Positions 9,601 to 20,327 of a stretch of 64,000 nucleotides of DNA are shown here, one piece after another. Both the position numbers and the translations under genes were made by a program. The DNA is from Anodontia alba (taxonomy: Eukaryota; Mollusca; Bivalvia; Lucinida; Lucinidae): assembly GCA_964016985.1 (NCBI GenBank), contig OZ024826.1, positions 2,967,552 to 3,031,551 on the forward strand, written 5' to 3'. Below the pieces are notes generated by a model that was given only the letters and a program-made list of their open reading frames with translations, ran no database searches and was not told the DNA's origin. The number at the start of each line of letters is the position of its first letter. The first letter of the stretch is position 1.

Positions 9601-11509
9601 CGACATTGCTGGTCATGCACACGCAAATTGGACGATGTTTGGCTTTCCACATTTCCCCCTCACCTTGTGGTTTGACTAAAATTGCTTCCATGTCCCAAGT
9701 TAATAACCACGGGTAGTATTGCAAAGATGGGTCGACACTTATACCTATTTCATTTAATTTTTCAAAGATTGTTTTCGTAGGAGAAAAATACCCTCCGGGG
9801 AACTTAAGGTGTTTTGCCTTATCACAATGCTGAATATGTTTGTTTAGGTCATTGCTAGAACCAAAGAGACGGCCGCACAAAATACATTCAAACTTTTTAC
9901 AGTACGAGTTTAATTTTTTAATATAACTTAAATGATTTTGGTAGAGATTCAAATTCATAACCAACGGTGTTCCGTCTTTTCTTGGAAATTGTTGTCGTGA
10001 TTTGAAGCACGGTCTAACTGTCTCGTCTTCGTTCAAACAAAACACATTAATATTGGTTTTAAAGCATTTTTCCAATTATGACATGCTATCAAGCGTTACT
10101 TTATTTGATCTAATCCCCTGTTTTTGCGTATAACTAACTCATTGAGCGTGCAACTTATTCGTCATGGTTTCGCATTTACGCTTCTTTGTTCTGTGAAAAG
10201 CCAAACATCTGAAGAAGCAAAGGTCATCTTTATATAGCTTTTGAGTATTTGGATTTCTTTCGAATGATACGATGCTTTTAGATTTGGCTACAAAATCTGG
10301 AAGCCCTGTGGTTAGGCCTAGAGGATATGAAGTCTTATATACTTGATATACGATATTTGTCACCATTACAGGTTTCCATTTGGTATTCGGGCGTTGCCTG
10401 GTAGCGTAATCGGCGACGTCTAGCTGTAATAATCTCGACCTTACCTTTTCTAAGCCCCGTCTGATACGAACGTAAAGGGGAACAGAAAACAACGATTCGT
10501 TATGATACGGGACGAAATATCTGTACGTGCCTAGTTCGACGTGTCTTAATATTAGCCCTATGGATGCGTTGATCTTAAAACAAAGATCGTTGTCTTCGTA
10601 AATGTCTTCAAGTTGATCCATCATTTGGTCAACTGAAAGGGCGTCGCTGACCGGAAAATTATACAGAGTGATCAAGCTACCCTCGGTTTTACGTTGTTTT
10701 AAAATCAGATGCCTATGCTGCTTATAAACATTTTTGAGTTCTTCGTTCGTGACACTACTGCCTCCTTCTTCTTCCTCTTCTTCAATCCACGGAGGAAAAG
10801 AACCTGTTTGTCCCCATGGCTCGGGCTGAAATGTTTTTTCCGCTTCTTCGCTTTGATAGTGCACGGTTTTGTGCGACCACAGATCTTTTCTGTCGTCGCA
10901 CATAAACCCGCAGTCATGACAAGTATATGTTTTTCGTTTCTTGCCAATTGGTTGGTTAGTATTTGAACTGGACCCCGGTGACACGTGCCCAGTTTTGTCC
11001 TGGTGAGCTACAAGGCTATTTGACGACATAAAAGATTTGTTGCATATGGGACAAACAAAATTGCTTTGATCAGATGCTTTAGACCGTTTTGCTCGGCATT
11101 CTTTTTCGTGTTTTTGCCTTATCCTGTAAGAATCACATGGAACATGACAAATGCCGCAATATGTTGTGTTTTTCTCTCTGCTTTGCACACATTTACGGCA
11201 CTTCAAAGAGTGCCTTTTATCAAAACGCTCGCCGCAAGTCGGACAAACAAATTCTTCAGCCCCATTATCAGCACTAGCATCTGTACTTACATCGCGCTCA
11301 GCATTTGAAGGTATTGGCGTTAAATTGCCTTCTCGGTTTTTGCAAATTTTAGAATGCCTATTGCGGTTAAATCGTTTGCTGAAGACCTTTCCACACGTTT
11401 GACATTTTGTTTCGAGACCACATTTCAGCTTATGGGCGTCGCGAAAAAATGATTTCTTATAGATTTTCCCGCATTTTTCGCAAACAAAATCTTTTCGTTT
11501 TTCTTTCAT
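6679..11509 (-). pseudogene. Polinton protein-primed DNA polymerase B with N-terminal zinc fingers (broken)
   Basis: Would copy the element by protein-primed synthesis. Start taken at ATG 11509. N-terminus (11509-10800): about six C2H2/C2HC-type fingers (e.g. CQTCGKVFSKRFNRNRHSKIC-like), an acidic stretch WIEEEEEEGG, then a conserved pre-polymerase block with LYKDDLCFFRCLAFHR. Exonuclease motifs: LTWDMEAI (about 9690) and GFNSGKYDLNLI (about 9090-9050). Palm motifs: GYDFNSLYLYAIG (about 8265), KLLGNSAFGGTI (about 7340) and ECDTDSTYIAL (about 7060), so catalytic Asp residues are kept. Breaks: in-frame TGA at 10139-10141, TAA at 10076-10078 and TGA at 9161-9163, and frameshifts near 8735, 8110 and 7560. 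Length, about 1,600 codons, suits zinc-fingered invertebrate Polinton polymerases. It converges tail to tail on the integrase with a 92-bp gap. Confidence 0.9.
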
Positions 11510-11631
11510 TATCAAGAATCTGTCTTGTTTTTTTTTTTTTGTTTTTTTTCAACTAAACAAAATTAATAGCAAAGTTTTCACTTGTTTGAAAATTAACAAA
11601 AACAAAAACTTCTGAGTAGATGTCCTGGGAA

Positions 11632-11679
11632 CTACTCCCCCTCTTCGTCGTCTGTCTGGATATCAACCTCTCGGCCGAC
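11632..11679 (-). CDS. PC4-like gene exon 4 (acidic C-terminus)
   Basis: Acceptor ttattttattttgttttag|GTC, then 15 codons ending TDDEEGE and TAG. It is short, so the call leans on the strong acceptor and the matching phase 0. Confidence 0.45.
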   Translation of the reverse strand, partial: VGREVDIQTDDEEGE

Positions 11680-11705
11680 CTAAAACAAAATAAAATAAAT
11701 TAAGA

Positions 11706-12245
11706 GCTGTCACATGACAGCATAGCTCACTTGATCGAAAAAGGGGTGGCGGGAGACTACTCGTCACAAAGTTTTAAAACTTCAACTGAAATCTCAAGGT
11801 CAACGGTTTAACCTCAAGTTCACTGAATGGACGAGAAGGAGAGGTAGGTGGCTATGACAAAATTCAAGGCTTCATAAAACTTTAAAACTTCACTGCGGGG
11901 ACTAAGTTTAAAAAAAAACCCTCCCACAGGACCCCAACCAGACGCCAGGGTAAAAATTTTACTTGTATTGTATTCTACTAATCATCCCCTTCAATTTGAT
12001 ATGCCACATGACTATGTTCCATAAAAACTTAAATTTTGACCTTTTGATCCCTCCCCAAGGCCATCAGGGCGGGGTCCAAAATAAATGTGACGTTGCACAC
12101 CCCATTCATGTAAGAAACTTACACACCAAATTTGGTTGGATTCCAACCAATAGTTAAGGAGGAGATAGCATAACGGAGGGACAGACGGACGGACGGACAG
12201 ACAGTCGGACGGACAGACAAGCCCATAGTATCCCACCCTCCCTAC
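11706..12245. repeat. dispersed repeat inside intron 3 of the PC4-like gene
   Basis: Starts near the palindrome ctgtcacatgacag and ends in a GGAC tract (gacagacggacggacggaca, 12180-12220) followed by 'agcccatagtatcccaccct'. GGAC/GTCC ends of this kind mark several dispersed repeats in the window. It is nested in the Polinton, so it is younger. Confidence 0.6.
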
Positions 12246-12501
12246 AGACTAAAACATCAGACATGTATCTAACATAAGGCTAAGTATCAACTCAATCGAT
12301 CATGGCACTGAGAAATTATAATCCTTGAGAAAACTTTAAACAAAACATCAGTATGAAAATAAAGCGTATTTGCGTGTGCGTGCGTTAAGTGGGTAAGTAT
12401 ACAAGCTTGTGTGTGCGTGCGTGCTAAAATATGGCTGGGTACACGTGTGTAAAAGTAAGTGTGCGGAGTACGGACAATGTAACATTTCAGAAACAACATA
12501 C

Positions 12502-12609
12502 AAAAGATAAACTTAATCGGGTCTCTTCTTCCTCCATAATCTCTCCCACCAGCATATATATAACCTCCTTTTTCAGTTCTTCCAGGTTGTGTTGTATGGC
12601 GTTTTTTGC
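12502..12609 (-). CDS. PC4-like gene exon 3 (coiled coil)
   Basis: Acceptor tttttcatattcag|GC after a pyrimidine-rich tract, donor TTTT|gtatgt. 36 codons, phase 0 on both sides, giving a Glu/Lys-rich helix (HNLEELKKEVIYML). The adjacent intron on the downstream side carries a dispersed repeat. Confidence 0.5.
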
Positions 12610-13186
12610 CTGAATATGAAAAACAAAACAAAATCAAAATATAATAAAAAGCACCAGATTTCCCTTCCCATCTCTTCATCAGTCTGCACTTTCAAATGAG
12701 TAATACTGTCTGTTCTTTTCCTACCTTTCACACATTGCATTTAATAGTTCGCTTACTTTCAAACAAGAGGACCACGAGGTCCTGTTTCACTCCCTTAGTT
12801 CAATCCTAATCCATCACTTCAGAATAAACAATTAATATTAGCAATTAAAACCTACTTATGGCAGAACCAGGCCAAATCTGAAACTAGAGGATCATTTGTC
12901 CTGAAACGCTCGCCTGACAGCTGAGGAACTGTTAAAAATCTTAATGTTTGAAATAATAGTGACATAACATCTACAAATTTTGATACAATATTCAACAGCG
13001 GCTGCTGAGGAAGAATATATCAGGTTTATGGGTGGAGATCTGGACGATTTCTGAGATATTAGGCTATTTATGAGGTAAAAGGACAAATGAACTGTGTCAA
13101 TGAATGCGTCTTATCATGTGAACGGGGGTTGGACAACCGAATATAATAACCACTAACGCTTGATTAACAATAAGCATATATCTTAC

Positions 13187-13663
13187 CTCAACGGGGCCGA
13201 TGTCCTCGAAATTTTCCAAGAATAGTCCCTTTTTTCCCATTTTCTTCGCAATTTTTCTCGCTAAATTGCTCCTCTGTGTTTCATACACGGCTTCGAAGGC
13301 TGCGTCAAACTCGTTTTCTACAGTGTCCGACCAATCGATCTCCTCAAGGCAGCCGCCACGGGTCGTGTTGTTTTTGCGATGGGTGGTCTATAAAACATCC
13401 ATAGCAATTAATTCTCAGTTTTCTCAGGGCATTTATTTCCTTTTCGACCAAAGCGAGTTTTGTGAATCGCATAATCCTACCAGATGATTCGCACAAATTA
13501 GCTGACATCTCAATACTGGCTGTCAATGCACCTTTAAGTTCTGGAAGCATGTTTAAGGGAAATCGAACCCCTACTTTTGAAGGCGTCCGTTTGTTATCCT
13601 CGGTCGTATAAAGCTTTCTTACATCGAAAAACTGCCTCCCGCCATACCGAATCTGGTTTTGGC
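13187..13663 (-). pseudogene. PC4-like gene exon 2, frameshifted
   Basis: Acceptor tttttaccgttgcag|G, donor GAG|gtaaga. It holds the strongest PC4-like core and the CYGCFIDHPSQKQHD block. The first part reads in one frame to 13344, the second (CLEEIDWSDTVENEF to the donor) in another; length 477 is one base off the phase needed by exons 1 and 3. Confidence 0.6.
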
Positions 13664-13938
13664 CTGCAACGGTAAAAACATCATTGCGCCATTTCAAACT
13701 CAATATCACCCTAAAACCAAAACGGTGTGATTTATTCATTACAGTTTAAGACAAAAAGACTATAAACTTGTAATTGTAGTTTAGAGGAAAAGCTCAGAAA
13801 ATTTTGCAACAACTTTGATGAAAATAGACCGATTTATAGAAAAGCTATTGAGGTTTGAAATCCCGTTAATGCGAGTCCAAAAACGAGGCCAAGAGTTAAT
13901 GACATCACAAAACCAATGCCTTAAAACTTTGCAGCATT

Positions 13939-13963
13939 TGTGGGGGGGGGGGGGGGGGGGGGG
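13939..13963. repeat. poly(G) run in intron 1 of the PC4-like gene
   Basis: About 21 consecutive G. A run this long is prone to polymerase slippage and sequencing error. Confidence 0.9.
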
Positions 13964-14786
13964 ATGGTTGTGGTCTTTGATTGTGGCTTTTCCACCCTTT
14001 TCTTATTATTCAGCAATGGATTAACAGTCCTGCCTAAATCCACTGAAAAACAAATTTAATATATACCTACACTGATTTGTTAACATGCTGAGCGCGGCAT
14101 AGGTGATAAATGGAGCCACTGATAAAGGAGAAGAACTAATATGCGCTAATGTGAAAACATATCTGCGAGCAACGAAAAATTTCCGAGTTAAAAAGCCCTT
14201 TTAAGACTGATTATAGTTACAGACTATATCTTGCGTGTATAAATGGTTTAATTGAACTTCAAGCGAGTAAGTAAACACGATGTTATAGTATAGTTTGTTG
14301 ACTGTTTGCTCAGTATGGCGGGACTCAAGATTCCCTTGTTTCAAACAATTCTGTATGGCCATATAACCTGGCATGCGATAAGTCGCGAGAACGTGAGTAA
14401 TGGAACGCAAACTTGGTGCTTAGTAAACAGTCACCGAGCTATATATGTGGTAATCAGCTGGTCTAGAGCATGTACAAATCGTACATCTCCCTGCCATACC
14501 TACGAGGCGAAAGAGAGTATGGTTGGGTGCCCGCTCGCAGTAATAGCTCGAGGTTTGATTAAATAAACTCACTATATAAATAATGTAAATATGATGTTCA
14601 TTTACACGTGACCAATTTGTATTCGAGGACCATATGTCATACTGGCATTTGTGCCAAATATGCAAGCCTCTTAAAATAAAGTTATTATTTATTATTTGAT
14701 AAAATCTTAGTTCCATTTTCTTTTTCATGGCATTATAAAACTACCGTATGACAAAAAGTTTATGATAAATAAAGTTTCAAACTTAC

Positions 14787-15129
14787 CTATTGTGACAAAC
14801 ACATCTGTCCCTACTTCATATTTGATCCCCTGCTCCGGCATGTCTCGTCCCTTGTATCGTTCTACCAAGCTGACAAACCTGGGATAGAGAAATAGTATTC
14901 GTTTCACTATTTCGGTCGTGAGACTGATTGAACTCACGTCCTCGGTTCCTTTGCGTTTGACAAATTTAAATACGAAATTGTCGACCACGGAATCATACAT
15001 GTGAATAAAATGCATGTCCCTTTCGTCATCTAGACATATTTCGGCGATAAGAATGTCTTCAGGTAATTCCATATCATCACCCAGCTGCAATACCTGCGCT
15101 AACGTAAATGTCTGACCCCCTGAAGCCAT
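14787..15129 (-). CDS. PC4-like gene exon 1
   Basis: ATG at 15129. The donor is AG|gtaagt, read as acttac at 14781-14786 on the plus strand. 343 nt, ending phase 1. The frame is open throughout. Confidence 0.6.
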
Positions 15130-15194
15130 GACAAAAAATGTCTTATTTCATTTAGTTAAATTTTGAAATCCCCTTTTTAATTTAAAGCAGACAC

Positions 15195-15415
15195 CTAAAC
15201 ATCTCGAAAGCTTCGAAAAATTTGCCCGCTTTGAAAGCGGAGAGGGACCATTAAATAGGTCTCTGCTAAGATGTTTTGGCATGCATCTTCTCCGTATTTG
15301 TGAGGGTCATTCACCAAGCATTCAAACCTTGCTTGCATTAAAAAGCTACTAAGTATTATTTTAAATCCGTCTCTCGACAACATATATGTCAACCGTTGTT
15401 TTACTACATTCCTCA
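15195..15415 (-). pseudogene. possible exon of an unrecognised Polinton gene
   Basis: A minus-strand frame preceded by a possible acceptor (gtttttgtattgag|G near 15415) reads NVVKQRLTYMLSRDGFKIIL and then ENDPH-like and charged sequence to TAG at 15195, 65 bp upstream of the PC4-like gene ATG. The hydrophobic N-terminal run in the longer open frame (to 15461) looks like intron translation, so I start at the acceptor. I recognise no family. Its phase does not match the candidate upstream donor near 15574, so it is either decayed or wrongly bounded. Confidence 0.3.
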
Positions 15416-15569
15416 ATACAAAAACAACGAGAATCAAAACAATTCTCAAATTAATAATCACTTTTTATATTTACCCTTATTTTTGAACAGCAACAGAAAC
15501 ACTACTTTTTTTAAAACCCATCATCTTTCAAAAAATTCGCAAATATCATTATTTTTTGGCCTAACGCCC

Positions 15570-15745
15570 TTACCTTCAACGATATCTTCTTCTTTTGTTA
15601 GTTAACGTCAAACCCATTCTTCTTCTAGTTTCTTAAAGCAGTTCGTATACAGATGTGCTTCAAAAATGTTCTTTGTCGACCACCAGTCTTGTTATTTGGA
15701 ATCCGATTGAATCAGTCCTGATTGTTTCACTTTAAACTTCTGAAG
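15570..15745 (-). pseudogene. coding-like remnant, stop-interrupted
   Basis: One minus-strand frame after a possible acceptor (tattttattatgaacttcag|AAG) reads KFKVKQSGLIQSDSK, a TAA, then QDWWSTKNIFEAHLYTNCFK and KKLEEEWV before stops, then LTKEEDIVEG just before a gtaagg donor-like site. The amphipathic, tryptophan-bearing sequence looks like degraded protein coding rather than noise, but I cannot name it. It could be the tail of a lost capsid-side gene. Confidence 0.25.
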
Positions 15746-15888
15746 TTCATAATAAAATACATTGTTTTACATTTCATTTCAACCCAAAAAAGTTCAGCAT
15801 GTAAATTTTCAATTGTTCATTTAAATCTTTCACACACACCCACCCCCAACCCTTATATATCCATAATTTTGCATATCTGATGTTTAAT

Positions 15889-17185
15889 TTACAGGCCGTC
15901 GTCTAAGACATTCAAGACGTCTGCTAGGATGGCATAGAACTGATTCGCCTGACCGCATTGTTGCATAAACAACTTGAGGTCTACGTACTTCGTCGTGTCC
16001 TCTTGGTCGATACACCAGTATCTTTGCTCCCCGTGGATTATCATTTGGGGAAAAGTTGCACCCCAACGAGATAGCATATACTCTTTCAGTTTGTTATTAT
16101 GCTCCCCGAAGAATTTCGGGGGAGCATATAGTCGCCGCTTCGTCCGTGCGTCCGTGCGTCCGTGCGTCCGTGTGTCCGTGCATCCGTACGTCCGTGTGTC
16201 CGTGCGTCCGTGCGTCCGTCCCGCTCTTGTCCACGCAAATTCTCGGAAACTGCTTGTCGGATTTCAATGAAACTTCATGGGAATATTAAGTATCAAAGGT
16301 GGATGCGCATATCACCTGCGTGTTCTGGTTCGATGATTTTTCCAAGAGTTATTGCCCTTTGATGAGTTCTGCATGAATATATAGGGTACTGTTCGTGTCC
16401 ACGCGAATTCTCGGAAACTACTAGTCGGATTTCATTGAAACTTCATGGGAATATTAAGTATGGAAGGTGGATGTGCATATCACCTGCGTGTTCTGGTTCG
16501 ATGATTTTTCCAAGAGTTATTGCCCTTTGATGAGTTCTGCATGAATATATAGGGTACTGTTCGTGTCCACGCAAATTCTTAGCAAATACTGGCAGAAATT
16601 CAACGAAATTTTAATGGAATCTTAAGCAGCAATAGGGGATGCGCATATTGTTCAATCTTTCTGGTTAGATGATTTGTCACAGAGTCATGCTACTTTGTTT
16701 AAAGCTGCAGTGTAAGGTCACTGGCTATTTTTAGAAAAGAATTTGTCAACACTCTAGTGCCTACATTTATTGATGGATTTTGATATAACTTCAAACAAAT
16801 GTTGGGTATGATAATATCTTGAGCATGTTTGACATTCAGGGTCCTGGGCTCAAGGTCAAGGTCACTGTGGCTATTTTTAGAAAAACTTTGTTTTTGCTCT
16901 AGTGCCTAGATTTATTGATGGATTTTAATATAATTTCACAAAAATGTTGAGTATGATAACATCTCAAGCAATTTCAATTTCCAGTGTCCTGGCTCTCTTT
17001 ATCTAGGATAATGTTTCCTGTTCCGACTATTGCATGTTCGGGGAGCATCCATCGGTTTCACCGATATTCTTGTTAAAATTTGGAAGACTGAGATGTAACA
17101 AGTGCCTTATGCGATACATTAAATCTACCATTATGTCAACAGTCACTTCTCCCGCCTCGTAATCTTGGATTATCACCTGCGCCAT
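15889..17185 (-). pseudogene. 105-codon Polinton gene split by a 973-bp repeat
   Basis: The first part starts at ATG 17185 (MAQVIIQDYEAGEVTVDIMV) and runs to 17076; the second runs 16096-15889 (LSRWGATFPQMIIHGEQRYW... LNVLDDGL, TAA). Between them lies a repeat bounded by the direct duplication ttgtta (16091-16096 and 17070-17075). The two halves are in one frame when a single ttgtta copy is counted: 110 + 208 nt, divisible by 3. No domain is recognised; it is a small acidic-to-neutral protein with a helical first third. It lies in the position where other Polintons keep small structural or accessory genes. Confidence 0.6.
16097..17069 (+). mobile_element. dispersed repeat inserted in the 105-codon gene
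   Basis: 973 bp beginning ttatgctccccgaagaattt and ending gtttcaccgatattc, flanked by a 6-bp target duplication ttgtta. The head has a small stem (ccccgaagaatttcgggg) and a (GTCC GTGC)n tract at 16135-16220; two near-identical ~170-bp blocks follow (16225-16395 and 16395-16560). The same GGGGAGCATA head is common in molluscs as far as I recall. No coding capacity. Confidence 0.75.
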
Positions 17186-17280
17186 TTTTTTTTTAATCCC
17201 GACTGTGACTGGACTGGCTTGTATAATAATAAACTGGCTAATATATAAATTTGCTATTTCCGTGGACAACCAATTTTATG

Positions 17281-17535
17281 GTCAAAAATTAAGCGACCGA
17301 TAAATACCACATCACCCTTTGTTTTCTCCAAAATCTACCATATCAACCGTGCTTTTAATATTAAAACCTGTTTGTACACCAGAGAACATGACTTAAAAAT
17401 TTAAAAATGTCTTCTGTGGCTAATAGTTTGTGTTTTAAAAGTTTTCTATTTTTTTTTTTCTCTTTTTCCAGCCATGGCGATATGCTGTTCAATGAAATAT
17501 ATCGTCTTTGAATGAATGTTGCTTAATTTTTGACA
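17281..17535. mobile_element. small TIR element in the Polinton
   Basis: Inverted ends gtcaaaaattaagc (17281) and gcttaatttttgac (17521-17534), about 255 bp apart. No ORF. Probably a MITE. Confidence 0.6.
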
Positions 17536-18620
17536 TCTCGTATAACAATAAAGCTAAAGCTTACGATCTGTGACCGCCAAGAGGCTTAGACATACGGATG
17601 CCAATGCATTAGTGTCAAACATTTGGTGCTGAAAGTAGAAATTCCAAGCGGTTAGCGCTATGACCCTTTCTCACTTACTACGGACGGACAGAGTGAACGG
17701 ACGGACACTATGACTATAGCGCACTTTTAAAAAGTTGACCAACATAAGTTTGTCTCGATTTCTACGGGGCACGCCATACGTACTAAATCACTACTTTGTT
17801 TGGTCACAATAATTCTTTATCTTTTCTGCTAATTTGTTCTCCCTATCAATAAAATACGTGACCACACTTCAAAATCGGTCTCCAATCTAGATCGAAAGAT
17901 TGCAATCTAGACATATTCGGACTCCTGGACATTTCGTAAAAATCCAATCTAGACCATAGATCGTTTGATAAAATATATTTGACGTATTCCAATGACATAG
18001 TAATCTAGAAGACCTGAGTCCTTACATTTTTAGCTCAATATTTTGATTCTTTAGTCAAAGTTTTTGCATTGTGAGGTTTTACGTCCCCGTCGACAATATT
18101 TCAGTCATTTCAGGGGACGTTGCCTCAGAAGACCATACTTTTGTTTCACTTCGGCACATACACACACAAATCATTCTATCAGATAGAGAAGGATAACCGT
18201 ACACCGGCACCCGACTTATTTTGTTTACATAACTTATCTTTTTGAAATATTATTTTCCATAACAACGAAAAACAAAGAAAATCTTTTTCCTCAGTTTTAA
18301 TTCTAAACATACCAAACGAGATAGAGCACGGCAATTCTTGCAATTGACATAAATACCCATAGTAATAAACTAGAATCAGCTTATCGAACCTTTCATTTTG
18401 AAGTGCATGTCAATTGCTAGAATTGCCGTGACCCGGGCTCCAATCACAGCTGGCTGTCACCCCTGTTTACTGAAAACAGAAAACAATAAAAGTACCATAT
18501 AACAAATTTAGTGCACAAAAAGACTGCTGTCCTGCATTTTGCATATAACATAAAAATTCAGCTTCCTTACTGCATAATATGCATCTCAGCCATGAGGTGG
18601 CAACACCAATAATGTAGTCT
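17536..18620. other. no gene seen; fragments of repeats
   Basis: Holds a piece of a GGAC-type dispersed repeat (tacggacggacagagtgaacggacggacac, 17679-17708) and a ~105-bp foldback (cggcaattcttgcaattgacat at 18329 against atgtcaattgctagaattgccg at 18407). There are no coding exons I can support. Distance from other Polinton genes suggests lost coding sequence or later insertions. Confidence 0.5.
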
Positions 18621-18795
18621 GTGTACCATTGAACACTCCGATCAGCCTGGGTATCCGCTCAGTCTGACCAAAAAACCTTGGCAGTCCGCATGACAAACGC
18701 TAAAATAATCCTCAGTTATCACTACGTGCACATCGAAAGACTACGATCAGACTGGTCGATTACTGTAGGCTTATTTGAGTGTTCAATGGGCGCAC
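18621..18795. mobile_element. MITE with TIR gtgtaccattgaacactc
   Basis: Ends gtgtaccattgaacactc and gagtgttcaatgggcgcac are inverted; the inner part holds the 'gatcagcctgggtatccgctcagtctga' block seen again, diverged, near 33600, 49060 and 54560. Confidence 0.6.
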
Positions 18796-19282
18796 GGGCC
18801 ACTTTGTTTCTTTTTATCACTTGATAACTCACCTATCTTTAAAAGCATCAATCTTAAAATCAAACGGACAAAAGACCATATCTGAGATCTTATTTACCTA
18901 TCAATATTACAGAAGACAACACGCAACAAATAAGCTCCGAGTGGAAAAAACAAAGTAATCAAACATTTTCTAACTTGAATCTCTGATTGATATGTGACAC
19001 ATTTTTCAAACGTTCAATCAAAATATGGACCCATCAATTTTAATGAACACAATGGCTATCCCTGAGGTACAATTATCAACATGAACACATCAGTGGTGTA
19101 ATGGTGTAAAAAAAAAACAAAAACATAATGTTAAACTACAGAAATGCACATACTAGCACCTGCCTTGGCTTAAACAAAAATACTGGCAATAAACAAAAAG
19201 AAAAATAACCCAAACACGTAATTTCAGTTACGCAGTTTGTCTAAATGGATGAAATTTGAAAAAATATGGAAGAATCCCCTCA

Positions 19283-19699
19283 AGTTGATCTATACTCTGT
19301 CTCGTCTCCAGTTGTTTTCTTTTTTTTTTCTTTCTATATTGTATTAGATAAATCGACTATTGCGAAAGAAAAAGGAAAATCAATGTTAACCATTGTTTCA
19401 AGTAGCAAATGACTGCTTTGAAACGTAATCATCCACATCTTTGAGAAAATTTTGGACCCTATATTGACCAATAATGACATTTCCCACTGTAATTGTTGTT
19501 GTCTGTTGTGTGTTGTTGTCCGTTGTTTTGTGTATTGTTAAACACAAAAGCTTACATTGTATCATATGTGAGTGAGAAATATCATTATTGGTCAATATTG
19601 GGACCAAAATTTTCTCAAAGAGAGAGTCGATTTATCTATTAAAATATAGAAAAAAAACAAACAACAACAACTGGAGATGAGACAGAGTGCAGATCAACT
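19283..19699. mobile_element. foldback MITE, about 417 bp
   Basis: Outer ends agttgatctatactctgtctcg (19283) and the inverted gagacagagtgcagatcaact (to 19699). A second inverted pair lies inside: tttgagaaaattttggaccctatattgaccaataat and its partner near 19580-19620. An open frame at 19398-19607 is only a shadow of it. Confidence 0.7.
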
Positions 19700-19734
19700 A
19701 ACATACATGATAAATTGGAGAAAAAAAAAAAAGT

Positions 19735-19943
19735 CACCCAGGCACAAAACGCTCTGGCGGCCTCCTTCTGCGCTCCGATTTTCTCACATCTAGTCTCCTT
19801 TCTAGCTGACCCACCTCCCTCTGCTCGTTCCTTTCTCTCTGACCTTCATTCTGTCTCTCGTCCTCGTTCCTCTCATCCACGTGCCATACCATTCCAATCA
19901 ACCTTTCCAAAACTTGTCTTCCTACGGGATCCCTCCACATTTT
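19735..19943 (-). CDS. possible terminal exon, arginine/glutamate-rich
   Basis: A strong acceptor (ttttgtttatttgtttaag|TG) precedes an open frame reading GGIRKMWRDPVGRQVLERLI, a highly charged stretch rich in R, E and Q, then RRRRPPERFVPG and TGA. The RRPPERF-type tail is reminiscent of pol C-termini of some retroelements, but that is weak. No upstream exon could be matched in phase. It may be a 3' exon of a further Polinton gene or a relic. Confidence 0.3.
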
Positions 19944-20327
19944 TCGAATTCCGCCCACTTAAACAAATAAACAAAACAAAATACTATGTAAAAATGTTCT
20001 AGTCATTTTTTAAAGTTGAAAGATCAAAAACTTGAATATCTCCGGCCTCTTCAATGTTTCTTCCATGGCGCCTTCTCCTCTCCCTCCTCATCATCACCAC
20101 CACCAACACAAACAAAACTAGCACACCAACTAAACAATAGGAAGACAGAACACAGCAAAATAGAATATATATATGCTGATTACTACTCTACCCCGCCGTA
20201 ATTACGGCTTATCGATTCTTGCTGTGTTTGTTGTTCTCACATTGCAGCAAATAATTTTCCAGTTTAAATAATGCAGGCATTAAACAAAACATGCTTACCG
20301 GCCAACACAATCACGCCGATCATATAA

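Larger units (their letters stand above)
11632..15129 (-). pseudogene. four-exon gene with tandem PC4-like domains (frameshifted in exon 2)
   Basis: Exons (minus): 14787-15129, 13187-13663, 12502-12609, 11632-11679 (stop TAG). Each boundary has GT/AG; exon 1 ends phase 1 and exon 2 accepts phase 1, and later junctions are phase 0. Exon 1 starts MASGGQ and holds a first PC4-like unit (VVDNFVFKFVKRKG, SSISLTTEIVKRI). A second spans the exon 1-2 junction (DVFVTIG / QIRYGGRQFFDVRKLY, then VGVRFPLNMLPELKGAL). Exon 2 then has a CYGCFIDHPSQKQHD block, exon 3 a charged coil (HNLEELKKEV), exon 4 an acidic tail (TDDEEGE). Exon 2 is one base out of phase overall; the frame changes near 13345-13370. A single-strand DNA binding role is inferred from the PC4 pattern. 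Confidence 0.6.

Noticed and set aside
19398..19607. 69-aa ORF inside the Polinton
   Set aside because: Falls wholly within the foldback MITE at 19283-19699.
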